Source: Dromiciops gliroides
Taxonomy: Eukaryota; Chordata; Mammalia; Microbiotheria; Microbiotheriidae
Assembly: GCF_019393635.1 (NCBI RefSeq)
Contig: NC_057866.1
Span: forward strand, 7,551,723 to 7,615,722
Length of the DNA: 64,000 nucleotides
Direction: 5' to 3'
The notes under the pieces are model-generated. The model did no database searches. It saw nothing but the letters and a program-made list of their open reading frames with translations, and was not told the DNA's origin. Position 1 is the first letter of the stretch. Each line of letters begins with the position of its first letter. Made by a program: the position numbers and the translations under genes. Positions 40,090 through 52,500 of this stretch are shown in pieces.

Positions 40090-43000
40090 ATGGCAGGTAA
40101 GTCTTGTGGGTGGAGGCTCAGAGATGTGGGTGCATGGGAGCCAGAGCTGGCCAGCCCGAAGGGCTCTGAAGGACAGGACAGGACTGAACAGAGCATCCAG
40201 AGTCAGACGGGAAAGCAGCCGCCCCCCCCCCCTCCATAGCAGGCTCCCGATTCAGTTTCTCCAGCTAAAGAGAGTAGGAGTCCTGAGTGGTTCAGGAGCT
40301 CAGGGTTGCAATCCGCCTTTGCTTTGGACCTGTGAGGTCAGCCAGGATAAGGGCAGACTGAGGAGGGGGAGAACGAGATATCTGTTTAAATATCTCAAGG
40401 GCTCTCACAGGGATTAGCTTGGTTCTGAGTGATCCTAGAAGGCAGAAAAGGGGGCCGTTACAGGAAGGCAAAGGCTTGTTCACAATAAGGAAGAATTTCT
40501 AAAGACTCAGAGTTGTCCAAAAAAACCGGAGCAGGTTGCTTTGTGAGGTACTGAGTTTCCCACTCCCAGAAGGGTGCAGCTACTGTAGGAGATGAACGTG
40601 GGTGATCAGAGAAGGCCTCCTGGAAGAAGGGGCCCCTGAGACGTGCTTGGAAGAAAGCCCGGGATGCTAAGAGGAGGGTTAGGCCATGGAGCCTGGAGAA
40701 ACACTGAAAACCGACTGTTCCCATAGAGAGGTTGGCTTGGTTTTGCTTGGCTCCAAAACCAAGACAGCAGAGCGGCTTGAGGCTGAGGGAGCCTGGGCGG
40801 GGATGCCTGAGGGGGGATTCTTCTTCTTCTGGGACTGGTTGGTTGGCTGAGAAAGGGAAAGGAATAGGCTTGTTTGCTACTTGTCTCCCCCACTCAATTG
40901 TGAGCTCTGGGAGGGCAGGAACTGTCTTTTGCCTTTCTGTACCCCTGGCACTTTCACCGTGCATAGTGCGCAGCACATAGTAGGCCCTTAAGAAATGATC
41001 ATTGATCACACAGCATCTCCTGTGTAATGGGCGCTATGCTAAGTGCAATGACAAATATCCTCTCATTCGGTCCTCACAATCACTCTGCGAGGTAGGTGCT
41101 ATTATCACCCCCACTTTGCAGATGAGGAAACTGGGGCAGGCATCAGTTCCACGGTTTGCCCAGAGTCACAACAATCAGTAAGTGTCTGAGGCTAGACTTG
41201 AGCCAGTCTTCCTGACTCCAGGCCCAAAGCTCTATCCTCTGCTACTACCGGCTCTGAGCAGAGACTGGATGCCTCTAAGGAGCCTTTCAACTCTGAGGCA
41301 CCATGATTTCTGCATGGAGGTGAAGGACACTAGTCTGTGTCTTTACACCCGGAGCTGGCTGAACCTTGGGCATCAAGTCCTGCCTCTCATTTGACAGATG
41401 GGGAAACTTGGGCTCCTACATGGGAAGTCACACAACTCGGAAGCGTTGGCATTTGTGTCTCTACACACATTCCGGCAACCCTTGACTGCTTGCTGTCACC
41501 TCCAGCTCCAAAGGCCTTTGCTTTTTTTCTAAAGGGATTGATGCGGTTTGGGCACAGGGTGGGTAGTGGCTCTCTCACTGGGACCCAGAGCCACGTGGCA
41601 TTGTGGAAGAGACTGCACTGAGTCAGGATGTGACCATAAGCAAGTCCCTTTTCCCCTCTGGACCTCAGGCTCTTCCACTATAAAATGAGGGTGAGACCAT
41701 CCCTAGGAGCACTCTCAATGCTATAATCGAATATTTCCAATTCCCAGGCTTCTGAGAGAGTGTGGAATGAGAAAGGAAGAAAGAAAGGGAGGGAGGGAGG
41801 AAGGAAGCAAGGAAGTGAGTGAAGGAAGAAGGAAAGGAAGGAATGGAGGGAGGAAGAGAGTGAGAGAAGAAAGAAACAATCATTTTTTTTTTAATTTTTT
41901 TTTTAATTTTTTTTTTTTTGGTGAGGCAATTGGGGTTAAGTGACTTGCCCAGGGTCACACAGCTAGTAAGTGTTAAGTGTCTGAGGCCGGATTTGAATTC
42001 AGGTACTCCTGAATCCAGGGCCGGTGCTCTATCCACTTCGCCACCTAGCTGCCCCAAAACAAGCATTTATTAAGCACCTTAAACACCTAGTATGTGTCAG
42101 GCACAAAGTGTGCTTAGCACATGCACTTTATAAATATTACCTCATTTGATCCTTACAACTCTGGGGAGTAGGCACTATTATAGTCCCCTTTTTACAGTTG
42201 AGGAAACTGAGACAGATGGGGATCAAATGCCTTACCCAGAGTCACACCCCTCTTAAGTGTCTGAGACAAGATTCAAACTCAGACCTTTCCAATGCCAAGT
42301 CCAGCACTCTGTCCCCTGTGCTACTCGTCTACCCAAAAAATCTAGTGAGTGAGAATCTAGAGCCTGAGGAACAATCCTCTTTGCAACCAGGCAGAGCCCA
42401 GGTCCCGTCACACCCATTGGTCACCTCTAAAGCAAAAGTCTAGCCTGCTCAGAGACCCTCAATAACCCAGACCTGGCTTCCCATGAGTGCCCCACCCAGT
42501 GTTAGCTGCCAAGGATGCCCTGCCCCTGCTGCTGGGTCAGCACTCCTCAGGACAAGGCAAGTCTGAAGTCAAACTGATCTGAGATAGCTTGGAAAAAGAC
42601 CCACTGCCTTCACCAATTAACTAATGGGGGACCAGGGGCACTCAGGCTCAAAGAAAATTCTGAATTGTAAAATAGCTCCACAGAACCTCCCTGTTCCACT
42701 AGAATTAACTTGAGTCTCAAGGTCCCCAGTGGAGTGGAGGGATGGTGGGTGGATAGATAGGTCTTATCTGAGAACCCAGGCCCAGAGAAGAGCTCATTCT
42801 GGATGTCCAAGGTCTGCTTTCTGCTGCCATTCACTGGGGAAAGGGCTGGGGCAGAGGTGGTGTGCAAAGCCCAGAACAAGTTGCCCCGAACTTTGGTACC
42901 TCCATGCTTGGGGTCCATAACCCAGGATGTGAGAGGGGAGTGGCCATGTTTGCCATCTCACTGCTGGAAAGTATCCAATGCAGGACCTGGCTGGTTTTCT

Positions 43001-43418
43001 GCCCCTGGTGCCAACCACCCCCACCCGTCAGGTGGACACAGGTGCCTCACTGTGCCTCCTTGAAGTCCAAACATCCATCAGTTCTGAACCCAATCTTATC
43101 ATCCCCAAATCAGCATTTCTCTACCATTTCCACAAGAACAGCTATGAGATGCTAATGCAGAGCCTTGCTAAGATCTCCTCACTGTCCAAGCACAGAGAGG
43201 GAGATGCACCCTCCAGGGAAGAGAAACCTGGATGTGGAACCAGGAGACCTGGGCTTGGCCGCTCACTTCCAGGGTGAACTTGGCATGAAGCACCTACTGT
43301 GTGCCAGGTTGATAAGCACCTACTATGCTCCAGGCCCTATGCTAGGTGCTGGAGATACAAAGACAAAAGGTGAGCAGTCCTTGTCCTCCAAGAGCTTCCG
43401 TTCCAATGGAGGAGATCT

Positions 43419-43455
<37 letters not shown>

Positions 43456-46400
43456 TTATTCAAAATAAATCATTGGTCATTGGTATGGGGCAGGGGCAGG
43501 CACCAATACTCAGAGTAATCAAGAAAGGGACCTTAGAGGTCATCTAGTCAAACCCCACTATCATTTTTACAGAGGGGGAAACTGACGCCCACAGGTGTGA
43601 AGTGATTAAGATGATTGAAACAGTGGTGTGAAGTGATTAAGATGATTGAAACAGTAAGCACCAGAAGCAGGATTTGAACCCAGGGCATCTGTCAGCTCCC
43701 ACTGTGCCTCACTACCTCTTAGCCCCCGTTCTCTGGGGCTCAGTTTTCTCATCTATAAAACATATCACTTGCCTTCTCAATGGGGAGGGGAGGGAAGAAT
43801 TTGGAACTCAAAAATTTCAAAAATTGAATGTTATAAGTTAATTGATTGATTAATTAATTTTTAAAAGGGGATGAGGGTATGTGCCCCTGTTTCCTCAGAG
43901 GCTGGGGCCACGGATAAGTAAAGGGATGTGAGGGATTATTGTCTTGGTAACGGCTCACTTATTGGAAGATCCCTTAAATGGCAACTTCTGTTATTTCTGG
44001 AGGGGAACCTGGAGGAAGCTAACAATAGTCCCCAGCACCGACCGAGAAAGATGCTCCCAAGTCTGCACGTCCAAGCTCGTGCATGCTTTTCTTCGGAGAA
44101 TCCCCCGGGGGCCTGTCTCAGAAGTGGAAACTCGGCTTGGGACTCCCCTATGATATGCTAGCCGGCATACACTTGGAGACCTCCCATAATGGTCAGCTCA
44201 TCACCTCCCTTTGGGTCTCCTCTGATTGTTAGGAAGTTTCCTTAGGCGGAGCCGTCCTTTATGGACTTCCGACTTCTCTGGGTGGCTCTTGGATCTGTCC
44301 TGGGCGGTGGGAGATACCGCAAATCTAATCCCTCTGCTTCCAGACAGACGGACGGCCACATACACTTTTCCTTAACACGGCATTTCCAGGCAGCCGAGGG
44401 GAATTCTGGGAGCTCTGAGCAGACTAGAAAGGGCGAGAAGGGGCTGTGGTCCAAGGCAAGCGCTCAGAAAACACAGAAAAGGGTGTTAGTGCATCTGGAG
44501 TTGGACGGCTGGACGTCTGGCCAGCTGTGCTCCTGCCTTCCTGAGGGGCCTCAGATGAGTCCCTTCCCTTCCCTGGGCTTTCTGTTTTTTGAGATGATGG
44601 GGCTCAGGCGGCTCCTTCCAGCTGTGACATTCTGTGGTCCCTTCCTCTGGGCCCCCTGCAGAATGGCATGCTGGTCCCCTGCCCCTCCCCCATCCCTGCC
44701 CCTCCGGCCATTCCCGTTCTGGAAGAAGACCAGGGTTGGGGGTGGGGGGGTAGAAATAACAAGTGGGAAAATTATAAAGTCTCGTGGGGTCCTCTCTGAT
44801 GTCTCCCGGGATGTGGAGGGAGCTCGTTCTCTCATCCAGCTCTCTGACCTCGGGACCTAGCCCTACCCAACCCTTCAGTACTGTTCTTCCCCGGGCTGGT
44901 GCTGCCAGGGATCCCCCAGCCTAGACTCCCTGGCTCTCTTCCCTCTCCATGGCCACCTTCTTTCTTTCAGTAATAATAATGTCTTCCCTGGGACTCCTCT
45001 AACACCTCCCTTCCACTCAGACGCCACCCCAGGTTCAAGGCATTTTGTGGATATCAGTCAACATTTACTCAAAACCATACATAGCTGAGGGCAGCTAGGT
45101 GGCATAGTGGATAAAGCACCAGCCCTGGATTCAGGAGGACCTGAGTTCAAATCCGACCTCAGGAACTTGACACAAGCTGTATGACCCTGGGCAAGTCACT
45201 TAACCCCCATAACCCTGCAAAAAGAACCCAAAAAACAAACAAAAAAACCCCCATACATAGCTCACAAGCCCCCACTGGTGTGTTTCTTTTAGCAAGCAAC
45301 CAAAGGACATATGGATTCAAAGCAAAAGACATTAATGAAAGAGGATAACGATATAAATTTATAGTATTTGTAGATAAGTGTATAGATATTTCATAAAATG
45401 GCATAGCAAGATGAATGCTTAGCACAGCAAGAAAATCACCTGTACACTCAGGAGTATACTCTTCCACAGGTTATCACACTACTGGTAGGGGAAGAGATGC
45501 ACAAGAGATGCATATGAATAGGGAACATTCACAGAAAGGCACGTATATAGGAAACAGTTTGGCTGGGGAAGATTGTATATGACACATGTGGCCAGGGCAC
45601 ATGCATAATTGGGGCAACTCACGCCTCCACAATTGGCCAGGGAAAACTAAGATCCTCTGGTGGTACCTACAGTCGACCTGATTCCTCCACTGAGCCAGCC
45701 TGACCTCTATTGTAAACTTTTAGGTTGGCCAGTTGATGCACAGTAGATAGAGCACTGGACCAGGAATCAAGAAGACCCGAGTTCAAATTTGACCTCAGAC
45801 ATTTTTTAGCTGTGAGACCCTGGGCAAGTCACTTTACCCAGTTTGCCTCAGTTTCCTCATCTGTAAAATGAGCTGCAGAAGGAAATGGCAAACCACTCTA
45901 GTATCTCTGCCAAGAAAACCCCAATGATTGAACAAGCCACATAAAGCTAGGTTCGAACAATACTAATAAATGATAAATAATAAATATTTTTCCACACCTC
46001 ACAACAACTCTTTAGGACAGGGCACATGATATAAGGAAGGCCGCGTAGGGTAAGACAAAGGTAAACACAAAGGCTCCTTGGGAACAGCAATGGCTTCCTT
46101 GTTTGTCTTTATACCTCCAACACTTGGCTCCAAGGCTGAGGCTGTAAAGTCCTTCACTGCCAAGAAGCCTGGGGCTCTAAGTTATATATTAAGTTTAACA
46201 CCACATTACCCGCTCATCTGTGTCCCCTTTTGCCTGTGTATTTTTGTAATGTTTCATTGAAATGTTAACCATTATCAACCTGCCTCCCAAAGGTGTGAGG
46301 AGCAAATGAGATCACAAATGAGGAATTCACACGATGGATCCAGAGAGAAGTGTGAGGAAGGAAGCTCGCTAATTATCTCAAAGAAAATGCTTTCTCTCTC

Positions 46401-46479
46401 CCTTGCTTTGTTCTGTTTTATCTCCCAATGTCTGTTAGATCTCTTTGTCTCTCTCCTCTCCTTTGTCTCTGTCCCTACA

Positions 46480-46526
<47 letters not shown>

Positions 46527-49500
46527 CATTTAGGACCTTAGAGATGGCCTAGTTCCTCTTCACTTCAAATGACAGAGAAGGAAACTCGGTCCCAGAAACA
46601 GAACGAAATCGTCAGACAACTAGAAAGGGTGGAGGCAGGATTCACACTTGCGCTGGTGCCTCCTGCTCTCCTGGCCTCTTGGACAGAAGGTCATGACCAG
46701 GGTAGGGTGATCGAGGCTTTGATACCAACCAGGGGCTGAAATTTGGCAGGTACTTGTGTTCCTTCATTAGGGAGGAGCAGCTGGGCTCAGCCTGAGCACT
46801 TGGCAAGAAAAATGAGTTCTAGAGCAAAGCCCCCATGAGACCTCTTCCCCCTTGGCCTAGCCCTACTCTGCTGTCCCATTCCCAGCCTTCTGGGCAATAG
46901 ACTCATGGTTCCAAGGTCACAGAACCACAGACTTAGAGCTGTAAGGGATCTCAGGGCCACTGTGTTCAACTCCTCATTTTACAGGTGAGGAAATTGAGGA
47001 ACAGAGTGGTTGAGGGACTTACCCGGCTAGCAAGTGTCTGAGGCAGGATTTGAATCCAGGTCTTCCTCACTCCAGGCTTAGTGCCACAAGGATATGCCAT
47101 CTACTTTCCCCAATAGTCCTGGGGTCCTGAGGCCTGAGGTCTAGCCAGGAGGTGTCCTTGTCCCACCTCCAACTGAATTTGCTTCTGCCCAGTGCTTGCT
47201 GAGGCACACTGCTCAACCCAGCCCTGCCAGGCCCCGTTCCTGACCAGGTGCTGCTTGCACATTGAGGGTGGATGTGATGTTTTCTCTCTCTCGTCCTGCT
47301 TCCCCCAGCCTTCATCTCTGCCAGCCTCAGCCTGCTGACTTCTTCTGAGGGCTACCCACTGCCTCCCTCCAGCCCGGAGTGGGCAGCCAAGCTGGGGCCC
47401 TCCCTGGGTTATAGCAGGGCCCCAGCTGCCACAGAGCCATGTAGGCTGGACCCAGGGGAGGCCCATCCCCAGCCGGGCTGGAAGAATCCCCACGTGTCCA
47501 ATGTGACTGTTCAGCTGGAGATGAAGAGCCTATGGGAGGAATTCAACCAGCTGGGCACCGAGATGATCGTCACCAAGGCAGGAAGGTACAGTGGGGCAGG
47601 GGCAGGGCCAGGGCCGGCCTGACCGTGTCACAGGGACTCTTGATGATGGCTCCTCCGTTTCCTGGCAGGAGGATGTTTCCCACCTTCCAGGTGAAGATAC
47701 TGGGCATGGACACACTGGCTGACTATGCCCTGCTCATGGACTTCATCCCCCTGGATGACAAGCGGTACAGGTGGGAAGACAGGAGGGAAGTGGGACAAAG
47801 GAGACCAAGCGGGGAGAAGAGAGGGATGAGGGGATGTGCAGTTGGAAGGGGGCCCTAGTGCTGAATTTGGACTCTGGAGTTATGGGTTTGAAACCTGACG
47901 CTGCTACGTACTACCCATGGGCCCTCAGACAAGGCACAGACACCATATGAGGACAGGTTGGAGGAAGTGGACGCAGTTAGTCAGGAGAAGAGAAGCCTGG
48001 GTGCTGAAGCAGGGGTGCAGACCAGGGAGCGGGGCATGAGAGCAGCCTTCAGGGCTACCCTATGGAAGAAGGATCAGGCTAGGCCCCTGGGGAAGGGGAG
48101 GGGCTGTTGCAAGAGAATCAGGGACTTGATGTCAGGAAAAACTTCCTGCCAACGTTCGTGTCCCAAAGCAGAATGGCAGGGGAAGGTTGGATGCCCAACC
48201 ACACCGCAAAGAGATTCCTGAGAGAGGATTCTTGTTCAGGTGTGGCCTGGATTAGAAGCAACTTCTCAGGTCCCCTCTGACTCCGTGCCTCAGTTTCCTC
48301 ATTTGCAACAGTTGTAATTTGTCACATTCCTTCCACCTCTAAATTCCTTCATTGAAGGATCAACCCCTTATTTTACCAAGGGTGGAAACTGAAGCTTAGA
48401 AAGGGGAGGAGACTTGCCCAAAGTCAAGACGCTGCAGGACACAGCTCCCACTTCTGCTTTCTCCATAGTAGCCCTGTCTGCTAGGGAGTGGTGTGAGCCC
48501 ACTTTGTAGGTGATGCGACCTCAGAGCCAACACTAACTCAGCCCATTGCTCTTCCCACCATAGCCTGGGGCCTCTGAATAAATGAATGAGTGAATTAATA
48601 AAAGCAATTATCACACACTTGCTACGTACCAAGCTCTGTGCCAAGCCCTGGGATTATAACTACAAAAGCCTCCCTGCCTGTGTGACTCCGGCAAGCCACT
48701 TAATCTCCCTGTGCCTCAGTTTCTTTATCTGTAAAGTAAGGAAAGGCTTGGCCTAGATGGCCCCTGAAGTCCCTTCCAGAGCTAGATCTACTCTGAATCC
48801 TAAAGAAAATGCCCCCATTTTGCAGAGGAAGAAACTGAGTCTCAAAGAGAGGAGGTGACTTGTCCAAGGCCACAGGAGTCAGTGGGGGAGTCAGGATTTG
48901 AACCCAGGTCTTCTGCTGCTCTTGACATTCCAGCAACTCCCCCAGGGAGAAGGGGGAGGATTCCCTGGGGCCCCAGTGGGTGGCCCACATCTCCTCAGGC
49001 AGTCTGCCCCCCAGTACCGGAGAGAGCAGGAGGGAGGCAGGGACTGGGGTCTCCCATCTCGCCTTCCCCACTCTGCCCTGCAGATACGCGTTCCACAGCT
49101 CCACGTGGCTGGCGGCTGGGAAGGCGGACCCGGCCACACCCGGCAGGATGCACTTCCACCCAGATTCCCCCGCCAAGGGCGCCCAATGGATGCGTCAGAT
49201 CGTGTCCTTCGACAAACTGAAGCTCACCAACAATCTGCTGGATGACAACGGCCACGTGAGCATGGACCCGTCGATGGGGGCGGGGCGGGGGATGGGCCCC
49301 GGATTAGACAATGGGGAAGAGGTGGAGGAGGAGGAAGAGAACCAATGGAATCGTGCCTCTCTCGGGTTGGTGCCCTGGGGCCGAGCTCCATTTACACCCG
49401 GGATGGGCACCCGGTGATACTACGAGGAGGGGACAAGGAAGAGGGACCAAGCAGGAGAGACAAGAGGAATGGGGAGTGAACCCAACAGTGGGTCAGGAGG

Positions 49501-52500
49501 GGGCCTTAGAATGCTGGGGAGCGAGCAGAGAGGAAGCCCGTGGAGACCAGCAAAGAGGCAACTGAGTCAAGCAGGTGAGACAGACAGAGAATGAAGAGAG
49601 AGGATGGAGCTAAGGGGGAGGAAGGGAAGATCCAGGCCGTCAGCGCAGAGGAGCTAAGGCTTAAGAGACAGCCCTAGAACCGGGGGCAGAAGCTGGAGGC
49701 CAGAAGGGACCCAAGAGCCCGGCGGATTTGGGCAGGAGAGACCCGGGTTCAAATCCCAGCTCTCTTCCTCACTAGCTGGGGGACGTCAGGCAAACTCTTC
49801 CTCGCTCTGGCCCTCCCTTTCTTCCTCTGGATAATGAGGGAGCTGAACCAGATGACTTCCAAGGCTCCATCCAGCCCTAAACTCTAAGTCATTTCCCTCT
49901 CTGAGTGGCAGGTTTCCTCCACTTTTTTTTTTAACTGGGCTGTGATTTCATTGGCTTAGGAACTCCTAGTGTGGAATCTTCCTCTACCAATGTAGACTGA
50001 CAATCGGTCTATAATGTGCAATATTAATGAGCCAGCTGGGACACCCAGAAGGAAAGTGACTTGTCCAGGGTCACACAGCCAGGATCTGTCAGAGGGGGAA
50101 TTTGAAACCTGGCCTCCCTGGTTCCAAGGTCCTCTCTCTATAGCCGGCTGCCTCTCTCCCTGTAAAAGAGAGATAATAAGGCTCTCTCTTTCACTCCCCA
50201 TCTTACATTGGTGTCACTAAGACAAGTGCTTTGCAAATATTTGAGACCCCAGTATTGTATTATCAAGCCAGTCCTGGGGGATTGGGATTGTGCTGCTGTT
50301 TGTTATATCTAGAGATTCTGGGCTCCCAGATGGAGCGCCAGGATGGGCATTCTCTATCCTAGAAGGCAGGACACACAGCCTGGCGGCCCTCAAGGGCCTG
50401 CACCCTGGGCTCCCACCCTCAAGGCTTCTAATGTTCCCACCCTCCCTGGTGCCAATGGGCAACCTTCCCCAAGCTCACATCCCCTGCCCTCTGGGTGAGC
50501 CAGCCTCCCCACAGTCCCTTCCATCAGAGTAGGAGAGAGACCCCTACCAGGCCCCAGCCCATCTCAGCCTTCCCTCCTGCCTGGTTTATCCCCATGCAGA
50601 TCATTCTTAACTCCATGCACCGCTACCAGCCCCGATTTCATGTGGTGTTTGTGGACCCCCGCAAGGACAGTGAGCGCTACGCCCAGGAGAACTTCAAGTC
50701 TTTCATTTTCTCTGAGACTCAGTTCACAGCTGTGACAGCCTATCAGAACCACAGGGTAAGAGCGTTGGCCATCCTTGGGCTTGGAGCAAGGGCGCTGGGG
50801 GTCTGGGGAATTGTCTGGGGTCAAGGGAGCCTGAGATCTTTCCTTCCTGTGACCCCAGAAGGTCTTTGCTGAAACCTACATTCCAATTCAAGCTTCTTTG
50901 AGCCTCGATTTTTCTTCCTTCCTTCCTTTCTTTTTCCTTCTAATAAAATGGGAATAACAATCTTTTCACTTCCTTCCCAGAAGGTTATGGGAAGGAAATG
51001 GTAAAGCATCACAGAAATGTGAGTTATTCTATCATTACTGGCTGTGTGACTTTGGGTGAGTCACATAACCTCTCTGAGACTGTTTCCTCATCTATAAAGT
51101 GAGGGGATTGGATTAAATGCTCTCCCTATAAGCAGGCAGAGAGAATGGGAAGTGCGACAGAGCCTTTGGCATTTGGGGAAGTCCTTTTGTCTTTCCAAAA
51201 CCCAAGCCTCTTAAGGAAAGGTCTTGGGGTCACAGCATCTGAGGGGCCCAAGGAAGGATGTGGGGTCCCTCTAGTCCACCTTACCTGACCAGGAAGCCAT
51301 TCATTTGCAATCTTACAGACATATAGATGAAAAATGGTCCTTTCAGCAATGTCTGAAGACTGCCCAAGGCAGCCCCTTCCCCTTTGGGATAGCACCGCTC
51401 CTCTGGAAGTCTTTCCTGACATGCCCAGTTGTAACTTCCCCCTATTGCTCTTGGTCCTTCCCCTTGGGCCCAGGGAGGACTCAGCTAATCCATCTTTCCC
51501 ACCTCAGTCCTTCAAACACCCGAAGGTGGTGATCATGTCCCCTGAGTCTTCTCTTCAGGATAAATGGCCCCAGTGCCTTAACAATCTTGTGGCAGGAAGT
51601 CCAAGCCCATCACTACCCAGACTGTCCAGCTCTGGATGGTCCCTCTTTATGAAGCCCATTCTAAGATGGGTCCCCCAGAGCTACACACAATAATTCAGAA
51701 GGGGCCGGACCAGGGCAGAGGACAGCAGGATTCACACCCCTGGTCTTGGACACTGTGCCTCTTAAGGCTGCCTAAAAGCTCTCTGGGCTCTCTATTCTCC
51801 CCAAACTGACAAATCTTCAGGTAAATTGCTTTCTGGTCAGGTCTCTACCATCTCGCTCTTTTGGCATTGATTATCTGAACCTGTGTAAGACTTGACATTT
51901 GTTACTAGTCAATTTCATCTTCTTGCACTTAACCCGGAATTCTAGCCTGCTGACATCCTGCCCCTGTCATCCAGCGTGCCAGCTCTCCCTCCTGATTCAG
52001 GGACCCCATGAATTGGCTACGGGTGCCATCTCTGCCTTTATCCAAGTAGAATGGAACTTTGGCACACGCCCAGCGCCCCTCGAAGGGCCAGAGCAGGCAC
52101 TGATGAACATGTCACAGAGCACCGAGCCCAGATCCCTGGAGCACTCCCCCTGCTGTGAGGTTCCTGACTTCCTACTTGGTCAGCCCCCAGACTCAGAGTC
52201 TCAGAAGAATATGGAAGGCAATACTCAATGGCTGCAGATGGGAGCAGGGGGGTGCTGGGCATGGGTAACAAGGACCCATCAGAGGTGATCAGCCCAGTGC
52301 CTCTTCACTCCTGGATCTGCTGGGTAGAGCTGAGGAAGGTGGAGAGTGGGGAGTGTCGTAAGGGTCCTGAGACCAGAAGGGTTCACTCCTACCCTAAGTC
52401 AAAACCAACTTCTTTCCTCTCCCCAGATCACTCAGCTAAAGATTGCCAGCAACCCCTTTGCCAAAGGCTTCCGAGAGTGTGACCCAGACAGCTGGTAATA

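Noticed and set aside
43421-43454. The CA runs (also 46487-46525) as Z-DNA regulatory elements
   Set aside because: They are ordinary dinucleotide microsatellites in a long intron, with no further evidence of function.
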